A stretch of 64,000 bases of DNA from Taxillus chinensis (Eukaryota > Streptophyta > Magnoliopsida > Santalales > Loranthaceae): the NCBI GenBank assembly GCA_023512835.1, contig CM042088.1, positions 18,528,986 through 18,592,985 on the forward strand. The letters run 5' to 3'. This document shows, piece after piece, positions 23,347-36,207 of the stretch. The translations under genes were made by a program, and so were the position numbers. Position 1 is the first letter of the stretch. Every line of letters starts with the position of its first letter. Below the pieces are notes generated by a model. It saw nothing but the letters and a program-made list of their open reading frames with translations. It made no database searches and was not told where the DNA came from.

Positions 23347-24843
23347 GTATTGATAAAAGTGCGTTATACTAAGCGTGGGATGTACCTCACTGCCGTATAG
23401 TACGTCACATTGAGCGAACGACGCTCTTCATGTGTCCTTTCAATCTTTCATGGACATTAGATTTTGTTGTTTGATTAATCAATTGAATGCATCCCAAATA
23501 TACTAAATAAGTAACTGAAAGCTAAAAATCAACCCTTTCGATTCCTAATTAAACCAAAATGTGGATTTATCGAGTTTAATAGGGTGTTCGAGCTATTGTA
23601 TTCAATATTTATAATAGTGGATTAGACGCATCATTGGAATTAATCCGCAATTGAGTTTGTAACAATGACCGAACCATGCTCTTCATGTGTCCTTTGAATC
23701 GTCTATGGATATTACATTTTGTTGTTATATTGATCAACTCAATGAATACGAAATCAGTGAAATAGTAAACCTAAATCTAAGGAATCTAGGCTTTTGGTCT
23801 CTGATTGAAGCAAAAAGTGGGTTTATCCTCTTTAATAGCCTTTGACATCGTGTAATCATTGTTGATAAAAGTGCACTAGACCAAGCATCAGAAGCACCTC
23901 ACCGCCGTGGAGTTTGCCACAATGGGCTAACTGTGCTCGTCATGTGTCTCTTGAATCCTACATGGATATTATATTTTATTGTTTGATTAATCCACACAAT
24001 GCATCCCAAATGAACTAAATAACATACTCAAACCTAAAAATCTACCCTTTTTGATTTGTAATTGCAGTAAAATATTGATTTGTCGATTATAATGGAGTCT
24101 TCGAGCTCGTGTATTCAATGTTGATAATAGTAGATTCGACATAGCGTTGGAGATACCTCCCCTCCAAGGAGTACATCACACTGAGTGAAGAATGTTCATC
24201 ACGTGACCTTCGAATCACTAATGGATATTACATTTCATTAATTGATTGATCCTTTCAATGCATCCGAAATCAAAAAAAATAACAACCTAAATCTAAGGAA
24301 TCGAGCCTTGCGATTTCTGATTGGAGCAAAAAGTGTGTTTATCCACTTTTTGGGTAATTAGTATTGATAAAAGTGCATTATACTAAGCGTGGGATGTACC
24401 TCATTTCCGTGTAGTATGTTACATTGAGCGAACGATGCTCATCATGTGTCCTTTCAATTCTTCATGGATATTAGATTTTGTTGTTTGATTAATCAATTGA
24501 ATGCATCCCAAATCAACTAAATAGGTAACCCAAAGCTAAAAATCAACCCTTTCGATTCCTAATTAAAGCAAAATGTGGATTTATCGAGTATAATAGAGTG
24601 TTCGAGCTCATGTATTCAATATTTACAATACTAGATTAGACACATTTTCGGAAGTACCACCCGCAATTGAGTTTGTCACAATGAGCGAACCATGCTCTTC
24701 TTGTGTCCTTTGAATCCTCTATGGATATAACATTTTGTTGTTATATTGATCAAGTCAATGAATACGAAATCAGTGAAATAGTAAACCTAAATCTAAGGAA
24801 TCTAGGCTTTTGGTCTCTGATTGAAGCAAAAAGTGGGTTTATC

Positions 24844-26289
24844 CTCTTTAATAGCCTTTGACATCAAACAATCATTGTTTATAAAAGAGTACTAGACCAA
24901 GCATCAGAAGCACATCACCACCGTGGAGTATGCCACATTGGCCAAACCGTGCGCATCATGTGTCTCTTGAATCCTACATGGATATTACATTTTATTGTTT
25001 AAATAATCCACACAATGCATCCCAAATGGACTAAATAAGTTACTCAAACCTAAAAATCTACCCTTTTGATTCGTAATTGCTATAAAATGTGGATTTATTG
25101 ATTATAATGTAGTCTTCGAGCTCATGTATTCAATATTGATAATAGTGGATTCGACACAACGTTGGAAATACCTCCCCACCATGGAGTACGTCACACCGAG
25201 TGAAGAAAGTTCATCATGTGTCCATCGAATCACTAATGGATATAACATTTCGTTGATTGTTTGATCCTCTCATTGCATCCGAAATCAACGAAATAACCAA
25301 CCCAAATCTAAGGAACCGAGCCTTGTAATTTCTGATTGAAGCATAATGAGTGTTAATCCACTTTTAGGGTAATTGGTATTGATAAAAGTGCAATATACTA
25401 AGCATGGGATGTACGTCACCGCCGTGTAGTATGTCACATTGTGCGAATGATACTCATCATGTGTCCTTTCAATCCTTCGTGGAAATTAGATTTTGTTGTT
25501 TGATTAATCAATTGAATGCATCCCAAATATACTAAATAAGTAACCTAAAGCTAAAAATCAACCCTTTCGATTCCTAATTAAAGCAAAATGTGGATTTATC
25601 GACTATAAAAGAGTGTTCGACCTCATGTATTCAATATTTATAATAGTGGATTAGACACATTGTTGGAAGTACCACCCAAAATTGAGTTTTGTAACAATGA
25701 GCGAACCATGCTCATCATGTGTCCTTTGAATCGTCTATGGATATTATATTTTGTTGTTATATTGATCAACTCAATGAATACCAAATCAATGAAATAGTAA
25801 ACCTAAATCTAAGGAATCTAGGCTTTTGGTCTCTGATTGAAGCAAAAAGTGGGTTTATCCTCTTTAATAGCCTTTGACATCAAACAATCATTGTTTATAA
25901 AAGAGTACTAGACCAAGCATCAGAAGCACATCACCACCGTGGAGTATGCCACATTGGCCAAACCGTGCGCATCATGTGTCTCTTGAATCCTACATGGATA
26001 TTACATTTTATTGTTTAAATAATCCACACAATGCATCCCAAATGGACTAAATAAGTTACTCAAACCTAAAAATCTACCCTTTTGATTCGTAATTGCTATA
26101 AAATGTGGATTTATTGATTATAATGTAGTCTTCGAGCTCATGTATTCAATATTGATAATAGTGGATTCGACACAACGTTGGAAATACCTCCCCACCATGG
26201 AGTACGTCACACCGAGTGAAGAAAGTTCATCATGTGTCCATCGAATCACTAATGGATATAACATTTCGTTGATTGTTTGATCCTCTCAA
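24844..26289 (+). repeat. Recently duplicated HOR portion
   Basis: The stretch 24844-25273 recurs at 25860-26289 (offset 1,016 bp) with almost no differences by eye, including rare variants such as ACATCAAACAATCATTG, TAAAAGAGTACTAG, GGCCAAACCGTGCGC and GTGTCCATCG. Other neighbouring units differ far more, so this is a recent exchange. Confidence 0.78.
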
Positions 26290-28782
26290 TGAATCCGAAA
26301 TCAACAAAATAGCCAACCAAAATCTAAGGAATCGAGGCTTGCGATTTCTGATTGAAGCAAAAAGAGTGTTTATCCACTTTTAGGGTAATTGGTATTTATA
26401 AAAGTGCATTATACTAAGCGTGGGATGTACCTCACCGCTGTGTAGTGTGTCACATTGAGCGAACGACGCTCATCATGTGTCCTTTCAATCCTTCATGGAT
26501 ATTAGATTTTGTTGTTTGTCAAATCAATTGAATGCATCCCGAACCAACTAAATAAGTAACCCAATGCTAAAAATCAACCCTTTTGATTCCTAATTAAAGC
26601 AAAATGTGGATTTATCGAGTATGATAGGGTGTTTGAGCTATTGTATTCAATATTTGTAATAGTGGATTAGAGACATCGTTGGATGTACTAGCAGCAATTG
26701 AGTTAGTCACAGTGAGCGAACCATGCTCTTCATGTGTCCTTTCAATCCTCTATGGATATTACATTTTGTTGTTATATTGATCAAGTCAATGAATACGAAA
26801 TCAGTGAAATAGTAAACCTAAATCTAAGGAATCTAGGCTTTTGGTCTCTGATTGATGCAAAAAGTGGGTTTATCCTCTTTAATAGCCTTTGACATCGACT
26901 AATCATTGTTGATAAAAGCACACTAGACCAAGCATCCGAAGCACCTCAGCGCCGTGCAGTATGCCACATTGGGCTAACCATGCTCAACATGTGTCTCCTG
27001 AATCTTACATGGATATTACATTTTAGTGTTTGATTAATCCACACAATGCATCCCAAATGAACTAAATAACTTTCTCAAACCTAAAAATCAACCCTTTTGA
27101 TTCGTAATTGCAATAAAATGTGATTTCTCGATTATAATGGAGTCTTCGTGCTTGTGTATTCAATATTGATAACAGTGGATTCGACACAGCATTGGAGATA
27201 CCTCCCCACCTGGGAGTACGTCACACTGAGTGAAGAACGTTCATCATGTGTCCTTCAAATCACTAATGGATATTAAAGTTCGTTGATTGTTTGATCCTCT
27301 CAATGAATCCGAAATCAACAAAATAGCCAACCTAAATCTAAGGAATCGAGGCTTGCGATTTCTGATTGAAGCAAAAAGAGTGTTTATCCACTTTTAGGTT
27401 ATTTGGTATTGATAAAAGTGCATTATACTAAGCGTGGGATGTAGCTCACCACTGTGCAGTATGTCACATTGAGCGAACGATGCTCATCATGTGTGCTTTC
27501 AATGCTTCATGGATATTAGATTTTGTTGTTTGATTAATCAATTGAATGCATCCCAAATCAACTAAATAAGTAACCCAAAGCTAAAATTCAACCCTTTTGA
27601 TTCCTAATTAAAGCAAAATGTGGATTGATCGAGTATGAAAGGGTGTTCGAGCTATTGTATTCAATATTTATAATAGTGGATTAGAGACATTGTTGGATGT
27701 ACCACCAGCAATTGAGTTTGTCACAATGAGCAAACATGCACTTCATGTGTCCTTTGAATCCTCTATGGATATTACATTTTGTTGTTATATTCATCAAGTC
27801 AATGAATACGAAATCAGTGAAATAGTAAACCTAAATCTAAGGAATCTAGGCTTTTGGTCTCTGATTGAAACAAAAAGTGGGTTTATCCTCTTTAATAGCC
27901 TTTGACATCAAACAATCATTGTTGATAAAAGCGTACTAGACCAAGCCTTAGAAGCACATCCCCGCCGTGGAGTATGCCACATTGGCTGAACCGTGCTCAT
28001 CATGTGTCTCTTGAATCCTACATGGATATTACATTTTATCGTTTGGTTAATCCACACAATGCATCCCAAATGGACTAAATAACTTACTCAAACCTAAAAA
28101 TCTACCCTTTTGATACGTAATTGCAATAAAATGTGGATTTGTCGAATATAATGTAGTATTCGAGCTCATGTATTCAATATTGATAATAATAGATTCGACA
28201 CAGCGTTGGAGACACCTCCCCACCATGGAGTACGTCACACTGAGTGAAGAAAGTTCATCATGTGTCCTTTGAATCACTAATGGATATTACATTTCGTTGA
28301 TTGTTTGATCCTCTCAATGCATCCGAAATCAACGAAATAACCAACCCATATCTAAGGAACCGAGCCTTGTGATTTCTGATTGAAGCATAATGAGTGTTAA
28401 TCCACTTTTAGGGTAATTGGTATTGATAAAAGTGCATTATACTAAGTGTGGGTTGTACATGACCGCCGTGTAGTATGTCACATTGAGCGAACGATACTCA
28501 TCATGTGTCCTTTCAATCCTTCGTGGATATTAGATTTTGTTGTTTGATTAATCAATTGAATGCATCCCAAATATGCTAAATAAGTAAACGAAAGCTAAAA
28601 ATCAACCCTTTCAATTCCTAATTAAAGCAAAATGTGGATTTATTGAGTATAATAGAGTGTTCGAGCTCATGTATTCAATATTTATAGTAGTGGATTAGAC
28701 ACATCATTGGAAGTACCACCCAGAATTGAGTTTGTAACAATGAGCAAACCATGCTCTTCATGTGTCCTTTGAATCGTCTATA

Positions 28783-29000
28783 TGTAACGACCCATGAGTG
28801 GGTGTTAGTCCTACATTGCTTGGTGAGGAGAACAAAGTCCGCGTTATAGGAGGGGACGGATACCTCACCTCACAGGGACGCGTTTTGGGCGAGGCCCAAA
28901 GACAAAACCGTGCGGAGCAGGCCATGAGGACGAGGCCCAAGACTGGTTGGCCAAAGCAGACAAAATTCTTGTGATGGGTATGGGCTGGGCTATCTCGGAT
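28783..29000 (+). mobile_element. LTR-like fragment starting TGTAACGACCC
   Basis: 218 bp of non-satellite, GC-richer sequence. It begins with TGTAACGACCC, an LTR-start type, and has GAGGCCCAAAGACAAAACCG, which I know from short plant LTR families. Its right end (about 29000) has no TGxxCA edge and no target-site duplication. The array is also out of register: m2 on the left, the tail of m4 on the right. So a 5' LTR piece remains and a deletion removed the rest together with satellite. Confidence 0.6.
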
Positions 29001-31328
29001 CCGAGCCTTGTGATTTCTGGTTGAAGCATAATGAGTGTTAATCCACTTTTAGGGTAATTGTTATTGATAAAAGTGCATTATACTAAGCGTGGGTTGTACA
29101 TCACCGCCGTGTAGTATGCCACATTGGGCTAACCATGCTCAACATGTGTCTCCTGAATCTTACAAGGATATTACATTTTAGTGTTTGATTAATCCACACA
29201 ATGCATCCCAAATGAACTAAATAACTTTCTCAAACCTAAAAATCAACCCTTTTGATTCGTAATTGCAATAAAATGTGGATTTCTCGATTATAATGCAGTC
29301 TTCGAGCTCGTGTATTCAATATTGATAATAGTGGATTCGACACAGCGTTGGAGATACCTCCCCACCATGGAGTACGACACACTGAGTGAAGAATGTTCAT
29401 CAAGTGACCTTCGAATCACTAATGGATATTACAGTTCGTTGATTGTTTGATCCTCTCAATGCATCCGAAATCAACAAAATAACCATCCTAAATCTAAGGA
29501 ATCAAGCCTTGCGATTTCTGATTGAACTAAAAAGAGTGTTTATCCACTTTTAGGGTAATTGGTATTGATAAAAGTGCATTATACTAAGCGTGGGATGTAC
29601 CTCACCGCCGTGTAGTATGTCACATTCAGCAAACAACGCTCATCATGTGTCCTTTCAATCCTTCATAGATATTAGATTTTGTTGCTTCATTAATCAATTG
29701 AATGCATCCCAAATCAGCTAAATAAGTAACTCAAAGCTAAAAATCAACCCTTTTGATTCCTAATTAAAGCAAAATGTGGATTTATCGAGTATTATAGAGT
29801 GTTCGAGCTATTGTATTCAATATTTATAATGGTGGATTAGAGACATCATTGGATGTACCACCAGCAATTATGTTTCTCACAATGAGCGAACCATGCTCTT
29901 CATGTGTCCTTTGAATCCTCTACGGATATTACATTTTTGTTGTTATATTGATCAACTCAATGCATACGAAATCAGTGAAATAGTAAACCTAAATCTAAAG
30001 AATCTAGGCTTTTGGTCTCTGATTGAAGCAAAAAGTGGGTTTATCCTCTTTAATAGCCTTTGACATCGAGTAATCATTGTTGATAAAAGCGCACTAGACC
30101 AAGCATCAGAAGCACCTCACCGCCGTGGAGTGTGCCACATTGGGCTAACCGTGCTCATCATGTGTCTCTTGAATCCTACATGGATATTACATTTTATTGT
30201 TTGATTGATCCACACAATGCATCCCGAATGAACTAAATAACTTACTCAAACCTAAAAATCAGCCCTTTTGATTCGTAATTGCAATAAAATGTGGATTTCT
30301 CGATTATAATGGAGTCTTCGTGCTCGTGTATTCAATATTGATAATAGTGGATTCGACACAACGTTGGAGATACCTCCCCACCATGGAGTACGTCACACTG
30401 AGTGAAGAATGTTCATCATGTGTCCTTCGAATCATTAATGGATATTACATTTTGTTGATTGTTTGATCCTCTCAATGCATACGAAATCAGCAAAATAACC
30501 AACCTAAATCTAAGGAATCGAGCGTTTAGATTTCGGATTGAAGCAAAAGGAGGGTTTATCCACTTTTAGGGTAATTGGTATTGATAAAAGTGCATTATAC
30601 TAAGCGTGGGATGTACCTCACCGCCGTGTAGTAGGTCAGATTGACCTAACGGTGCTCATCATGTGTCCTTTCAATCCTTCGTGGATATTAGATTTGGTTG
30701 TTTGATTAATCAATTGAATGCATCCCAAATCAACTAAATAAGTAACCCAAAGCTAAAAATCAACAGTTTCGATTCCTAATTAAAGTAGAATGCGGATTTA
30801 TCGAGTATAATAGAGTGTTCGAGCTCATGTATTCAATATTTACAATAGTGGAATAGACACATCGTTGGAAGTACCACCCACAATTGAGTTTGTCACAATG
30901 AGCGAACCACGCTCTTAATGTGTCCTTTGAATCCTCTATGGACATTACATTTTGTTGTTATATCGATCAATTCAATGAATATGAAATTAGTGAAACAGTA
31001 AACCTAAATCTGAGTAATCTAGGCTTTTGGTCTCTGATTGAAGCAAAAAGTGGGTTTATCCTCTTTAATAGCCTTTGACATCGAGTAATCATTGTTGATA
31101 AAAGCACACTAGACCAAGCATCAGAAGCACCTCACCGCCGTGGAGTATGCCACATTAGGCTAACCATGCTCATCATGTGCCTCTTGAAACCCACATGGAA
31201 TTTTATTGTTTGATCAATCCACACAATGTATCCCAAATGAACTAAATAACTTACTCAAACCTAAAAATCTACCCTCTTTATTCGTAATTGCAGTAAAATG
31301 TGGATTTGTCGATTATAATGGAGTCTTC
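29001..31328 (+). repeat. Satellite array, segment 3
   Basis: Starts in the last part of m4, then a two-monomer unit (29060-29561), then HOR units at 29562 and 30578. The last is broken in m3 by the solo LTR at 31329. The base run TCTTC at 31324-31328 is the left target-site duplication of that LTR. m3 near 31190 has a small deletion. Confidence 0.92.
29060..29561 (+). repeat. Hybrid two-monomer unit (m1/m3 chimera plus m4)
   Basis: The unit begins as m1 (AAAAGTGCATTATACTAAGC, GTGTAGTATG) and switches near 29117 to m3 (CCACATTGGGCTAACC, TTAATCCACACAATGC). m4 follows at 29314. The product is a 502-bp dimer, the likely result of exchange between homologous positions of m1 and m3. Confidence 0.82.
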
Positions 31329-31652
31329 TGTCACGCCCCAAATTTCCTTCCCCCTGGAAATGGGTAATGACTGCCCATACCCGCACCCGAAGGGTCAAGG
31401 GTTCGGTGTAAACACCAAAGTGAGGACACCTACTGCGGGTGCTGTCCTATCCCTGTATCACATGTCAACATGCCAAGGGGCATGTACCTGTTTCCATGCC
31501 AAGCACAGCACCACAATATATATACATACAGTATTCACAACACAATACTTCAATTACATTGCTCAGAGGCTTCAAGCCCTTTTACAACCCACTAGGGAAC
31601 AAGCTCCCAATAATACAACCAAGGTACACAGTTCAAACAAACAGAATCTCAA

Positions 31653-31677
31653 ATATATATATATATATATATATATA
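31653..31677. repeat. (AT)n microsatellite
   Basis: About 12 AT units inside the solo LTR. Confidence 0.9.
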
Positions 31678-32351
31678 AGGCCATACAGCCGCAGCGGCCT
31701 ACCAACTCAGCTCTTCCGCCTATCGCCTGCTAGGTCCTGCAAAGAACAGTTCATAGGAGGGGTGAGCACACCACAACTCAGTAGGGATCAAGTCTCCCCA
31801 GTCCCGTCCCACTCTAAAACTATGCATGTCAAGTGGATGCATGTGCCCGTGTAGTGACTTAAGCTAAAACAATAACCATCACCCAGTAAACACGCCTCAT
31901 ACCTCTGCCTGCACAGAGGGCGGGAGGACACCCCGCCACCACGGCGATGTGACATACCACACCAGGCAAATGTGAATCTCATCTCAAGGGGTACAATATA
32001 ATAATTGTCCCATACTCAGCTCAATCCCCGCGTTTCTGGGGTTCTCATCTCAACTCCCCGCGTTTCTGGGGTCCTCAACATACACATTTCAACATATACA
32101 ACTCAACAATCCCAACTCAATAAACATAACTCAACAAACACAGTACAAACATGCAACTCATTTAGCATACAAAAAAACTCAACTCAGAATGTAAAACAAC
32201 AGATAGTCTCAGAACAATCAAATCATTACACATAACATCACCTAACTCCTCATGGTCCCTAAAGTCCACACATTTCTCACACTCATAATCTGGATCATAA
32301 ACAACCTTTCAAAGGAAGCTTATCCACCTCAAGGGGAGCCCAAAACAAGCT

Positions 32352-32584
32352 GCACATGACAACCTATTGTCACGGGCAGAGGCAAATTAACTCAGAACAT
32401 CATTCTAAACATTCCAGAAAGGTTCAGGGACGATTTTTAGCCAAAAATAAGGTTGCACATGAAATGTTCATTCTCACATGCAGGGGTATTTCAACTCATA
32501 TGCCTCTAAGGAAGCTACACCTAAAATTTGGAGCAATTTGGAGCAAGAATGAATCTGCAAGTGAAAAAAGCATTCTCACGTACA
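32352..32584. repeat. Three CACGTG-type inverted repeats, ~100 bp apart (LTR copy 1)
   Basis: Inverted-repeat pairs at about 32352-32377, 32454-32482 and 32556-32584. Each has a left arm like GCACATGA or TGCAAGTGA, a short spacer, and a right arm like TCACGGGC, TCACATGCA or TCACGTACA. The arms match imperfectly here. The same arrangement is better kept in the LTRs at 34425 and 38037. Confidence 0.65.
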
Positions 32585-33161
32585 GGCTCCAAAACCTTCC
32601 TTTTGTCATTCTAATCATTTTTCCCTAAAGGACCAACCTCAAATTCGTTTTAGTTTAGAAGTTATTGAGATTCTAAGTCCGTAGACAGGGCCTAAATCCA
32701 ACTCTGGCCTCACTCTCATTTTGATTTCCCAATATCAGAGGCCTTAACCAAACCAGATACAGGGTTTTTCCTAAAGTTCTTCATCTAAATAGTCTCAAGA
32801 CAATGGGTATACAAATGACCCCTAACCCAAAGGCACAAATAATCTCACGCAGAAATTCAGAAATTCAGAAAACTCATACAAAAACCCCAGATCATCCATA
32901 GGCTCAGGGTGAATTTAGAAACTCAATATATTTTAAAAATCTCTTTTCAACATCCCAGATCATCACATAAATTTTGTTTTCTAGAATCTGTAAGAGAGAG
33001 ACGGCAAAGAGACAAAACTTGAAATCCCTACCTCATAAGTGTTGCAGAAAAGAATTGGGGAAAAGAACGGAGCGATCTGTATCCTTGCTACCTCAACGCC
33101 TTCGGCCTCCCGTCGTCTGTAGGAAATCCTTGATCGTCAGAAGCTCCTCCACTCTGGATCG

Positions 33162-33195
<34 letters not shown>

Positions 33196-33197
33196 TG
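33162..33197. repeat. (TC)n(GT)n microsatellite
   Basis: About eight TC units followed by about nine GT units. Read on the LTR's own strand it is (AC)n(AG)n, at the place where the related LTRs carry (GA)n. Confidence 0.9.
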
Positions 33198-33597
33198 ACG
33201 ACTGCAGGGAAGGTAGGGTTTGGTTTTCCTTTTCTTTTCTCCTATTTTCTTTCTTTTTTTATTATTTTGTTTTTAATAGAAGCCCAAGACCAAATGCAGC
33301 CCAATGGTGGTTAAGTAAACCCAAGAAGAAAGGCAAAACAGCCCACTCTCTCATATTGGGTTTTCCCTTGAAGGGAGACCCAAAGCCCAAAATACAAACC
33401 CAGGTAATTTGAAAGGGAATATAAAATTATTTGCAAAATCCCGAAAATACCCCTCAAGGCCTCAAATCCCAAATTTAGTCCAAGTATAGTCAAAATTCTC
33501 CATTGGATGAGCACATCATTGTGCTGATATTCATTTGTTAAAATAAGGTCTCTAACTCAAGGCTATCTCCAAAGCCCCTCAAATACGGGTCCTTACA

Positions 33598-34424
33598 TCT
33601 TCGAGCTCGTGTATTCAATATTGATAATAATGGATTCGACACAGTGTTGGAGATACCTCCCTACCATGGAGTACGTCACACTGAGTGAAGAATGTTCATC
33701 ATGTGTCCTTCGAATCACTAATGGTTATTACATTTCGTTGATTATTTGATCCTCTCAATGCATCCGAAATCAACAAAATAACCAACCTAAATCTAAGGAA
33801 TCGAGCCTTGCGTTTTCTGATTGAAGCAAAGAGAGTGTTTATCCACTTTTTGGGTGATTAGTATTGAAAAAAGTGCATTATACTAAGCATGAGATACCTC
33901 ACGGCCGTGTCGTATGACACATTGAGTGAACGATGCTCATCTTGTGTCCTTTCAATCCTTCATGGATATTAGATTTTGTTGTTTGATTAATCAATTGAAT
34001 ACATCCCAAATCAACTAAATAAGTAACCCAAAGCTAAAAATCAACCCTTTCGATTCCTAATTAAAGCAAAATGTGGATTTATCGAGTATAATAGAGTGTT
34101 TGACCTCATGTATTCAATATTTATAATAGTGGATTAGACACATCCTAGGAAGTACCACCTGCAATTGAGTTTGTCACAATGAACGAACCATGCTCTTCAT
34201 GTGTCCTTTGAATCCTCTACGGATATTACATTTTGTTGTTATATTGATGAACTAAATGAATACGGAATCAGTCAAATAGCAAACCTAAATCTAAGGAATC
34301 TAGGCTTTTGGTCTCTTATTGAAGCAAAAAGTTTGCTTATCCTCTTTAACAACCATTGACATTGAGTAATCGTTGTTGATAATAGCGCACTAGACCAAGC
34401 ATCAGAAGCACCTCAGCGCCGAGG
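33598..34424 (+). repeat. Satellite array, segment 4
   Basis: Rest of m3, m4 from 33612, then an HOR unit from 33861 that is broken in m3 by the next solo LTR. CGAGG at 34420-34424 is its left target-site duplication. Confidence 0.92.
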
Positions 34425-34899
34425 TGTCATGCCCCGGATTTCCAACCCGAGGAAACCGGTACGTGACTCCCCTTTTACCCACACAAAGGGCAAAGGGGTC
34501 AGGATACAAACCCCAAATATAACATTTTAAACATTCAAAACACATGCAAGAAAGTAATGTTCATAAAAGCAATCCACAATCCAAACCAGCCTTTATTACG
34601 AACAAATCCTCTTTTCAATCCATCCCCACTGGGGTTACATCGGCTCCCACAAAATAACTTAAATGAAAGGCAGTAAAGTAAATAAGGTCTTCCACCTTGG
34701 GGTCCCACCTAACGCCCGTATGTTCCTGAAAGAAGACACAACATAGAGGGAGGGGTGAGCAACCACAGCTCAGTAGGGATCATGTCTCCCCAACCCATCT
34801 CATTCTCCTAGCGTCTACATGAGGGTGTGTACAGGTGCAGTGTAGTGACAATAAGATATAAACAGGTTGTATTCCATAATCACACGGCATACACATATC

Positions 34900-35070
34900 C
34901 ACAGCCATATAGGCTAACATATCCACAGCCACTCAGGCTTAGCCACATGGGCTAACATATCCACAGCCACTCAGGCTTAGCCACACGGGCTAACATATCC
35001 ACGGCCACTCAGGCTTAGGCACACGGGCTAACATATCCACAGCCATATAGGCTTAGCCACACGGGCTAAC
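34900..35070. repeat. 38-bp tandem repeat in solo LTR copy 2
   Basis: GGCTAACATATCCACAGCC recurs at 34913, 34951, 34989 and 35027 with a partial copy at 35065, a constant period of 38 bp. A looser repeat built on CACAGGCATTTTATCAAACA-like words continues to about 35370 and has a counterpart in copy 3 (about 38890-39000, opposite strand). Confidence 0.82.
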
Positions 35071-35629
35071 AGTTCCAGTCCCCGGCTTCCACAGCCATCA
35101 GGTTCCACAAACACAGCTTACAAGGTCACACAGGCATTAAACCAAACACGTAGCATACACACTTTCATAGGTATAATACCAAACACTTGGTCCGCACAGC
35201 CAGTCAGGCATAAAATCAAACACTTGACATGCAGAGTCTCACAGGTATTTTACCAAACGCTTAACATGCATACATTCACAAACCCACAAACCCAGCCACA
35301 CAGGCATATTATCAAACACATACTAGGCATATTCACACAGGCATTTTATCGAACACTTAATATGCACTCACCATCCAACACCAGAAAACATCAAAAACCG
35401 CCATTGAAGGCCAACATCCATATAGGAGATCACACCTATATGGATTACATATATATATAAATAGGTATAATCCATAATCTGCCCCAGAACCCTAGAACAG
35501 AGGAGGATTTAGGAAGAACAGAACCCCTACCTTAAAGCAGATCCTCCTTGCTCCCGCGCTAGACGCCGTCCTCCCCACGCAAGATGCTCTGGCAGCAACC
35601 AGCAGCTCCCCTTCCTTCCCTCTCTCAAG

Positions 35630-35662
<33 letters not shown>

Positions 35663-35666
35663 TCTA
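35630..35666. repeat. (CT)n microsatellite
   Basis: About 18 CT units with one interruption. On the LTR's own strand it is (GA)n in the region expected to be transcribed. Confidence 0.9.
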
Positions 35667-35779
35667 CGACGGCTGCAGTAGCTGAAGAGAACCTTAAACC
35701 TAAAACAAGGAGTCTTCACCTCCTTATGTGGACAACTCCAACCCCAAAATGACGTAGTTTTGATTAAATGACTCCTAGC

Positions 35780-35801
35780 ATCAAAACGACGTAGTTTTGA
35801 T
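35780..35801. promoter_or_regulatory. ACGT-core palindrome (LTR copy 2)
   Basis: Arms ATCAAAAC and GTTTTGAT around GACGTA, with a second partial copy (ACGTAGTTTTGAT) at 35752-35764. Same motif as at 38469-38527. Confidence 0.7.
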
Positions 35802-35908
35802 GACAGACTATAACCTTTTTGTAACCACACAAGACAAAGCACTCATAATTTCACCATGGTCCTTTAGCAAAAGAGGATCAGAACAACAAAACAAAGGTAA
35901 TGGAGGCT

Positions 35909-36033
35909 GCACGTGAGAAAGCATTCTCACGGGCACCTCCAAATGCTCTAGAATTTCACCACAAGCCTTGGAACAACATCAGGAAGGCTCCCATGCAAAA
36001 ATCTCCTTGCATGTGAAAAGCATTCTCACGTGC
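35909..36033. repeat. CACGTG inverted repeats, ~100 bp apart (LTR copy 2)
   Basis: Pair 1 at 35909-35934: GCACGTGAGAA and TTCTCACGGGC, one mismatch, 4-bp loop. Pair 2 at 36009-36033: GCATGTGA and TCTCACGTGC, followed at once by another TCTCACGTGCA. Confidence 0.75.
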
Positions 36034-36207
36034 ATTCTCACGTGCACTCCCAATTGGGCTCAAACTTTGCCTCTTGCTTACTTATCAACATACGAGATGA
36101 TTAAGCCAAAGTGTGTGGAAAGAAAACTCCCTAAAACCCAACAATTTCCACCCAAAACGGCAAAATAGTGACTAACTCCTCACCTCCCAAAAATGCGGGT
36201 CATTACA

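Larger units (their letters stand above)
12467..28782 (+). repeat. Satellite array, segment 2 (about 16 kb uninterrupted)
   Basis: HOR units start at about 12805, 13821, 14837, 15853, 16869, 17884, 18899, 19914, 20929, 21942, 23347, 24361, 25376, 26392, 27406 and 28420. Spacing is 1,014-1,016 bp except for 21942-23346 (1,405 bp, a six-monomer variant with a deletion in m1). Units at 17884/19914 and 18899/20929 pair as a 2,030-bp super-repeat. The segment ends inside m2, where the fragment at 28783 begins. No gene is present; short open frames are chance translations of the monomers. Confidence 0.93.
31329..33597 (-). mobile_element. Solo LTR, chromovirus-like family, copy 1
   Basis: 2,269 bp, on the minus strand starting TGTAAGGACCC and ending GGGGCGTGACA. 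It is flanked by the 5-bp duplication TCTTC (31324-31328 and 33598-33602). No internal element sequence is present. The TGTAAGGACCC and GGGCGTGACA ends and the length resemble Tekay/Del-type gypsy LTRs as I know them. It contains an (AT)n tract, a (CT)n(GT)n tract, and three spaced CACGTG-like inverted repeats. Long open frames inside (for example 31300-31854) cross the satellite boundary or low-complexity sequence and are not genes. Confidence 0.88.
34425..36207 (-). mobile_element. Solo LTR, chromovirus-like family, copy 2
   Basis: 1,783 bp. On the minus strand it starts TGTAATGACCC and ends GGGGCATGACA. Flanks are CGAGG (34420-34424) and CAAGG (36208-36212), a 5-bp duplication with one mismatch. 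It shares with copy 3 a CATATAGG-rich stretch (plus strand about 35405-35450), ACGT-core palindromes, a GA/CT tract and CACGTG inverted repeats, so the two are close relatives in opposite orientation. No coding region. Confidence 0.86.

Noticed and set aside
27690..27905. Recurrent ~60-76-codon open frame in m2 (also near 36948, 39956, 44504, 51444, 56359, 61860) with similar protein sequence
   Set aside because: It is the translation of one satellite monomer. The N-terminal part is open only where single-base indels occur, ends vary, and there is no codon-level conservation or start context.
31300..31854. 184-codon frame at the left edge of a solo LTR
   Set aside because: It starts in satellite, crosses the LTR boundary and runs through an (AT)n tract; no domain is recognisable.
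35492..35842. 116-codon minus-strand frame with Arg/Glu repeats
   Set aside because: The Arg/Glu run is the (CT)n microsatellite; it lies in a solo LTR leader.
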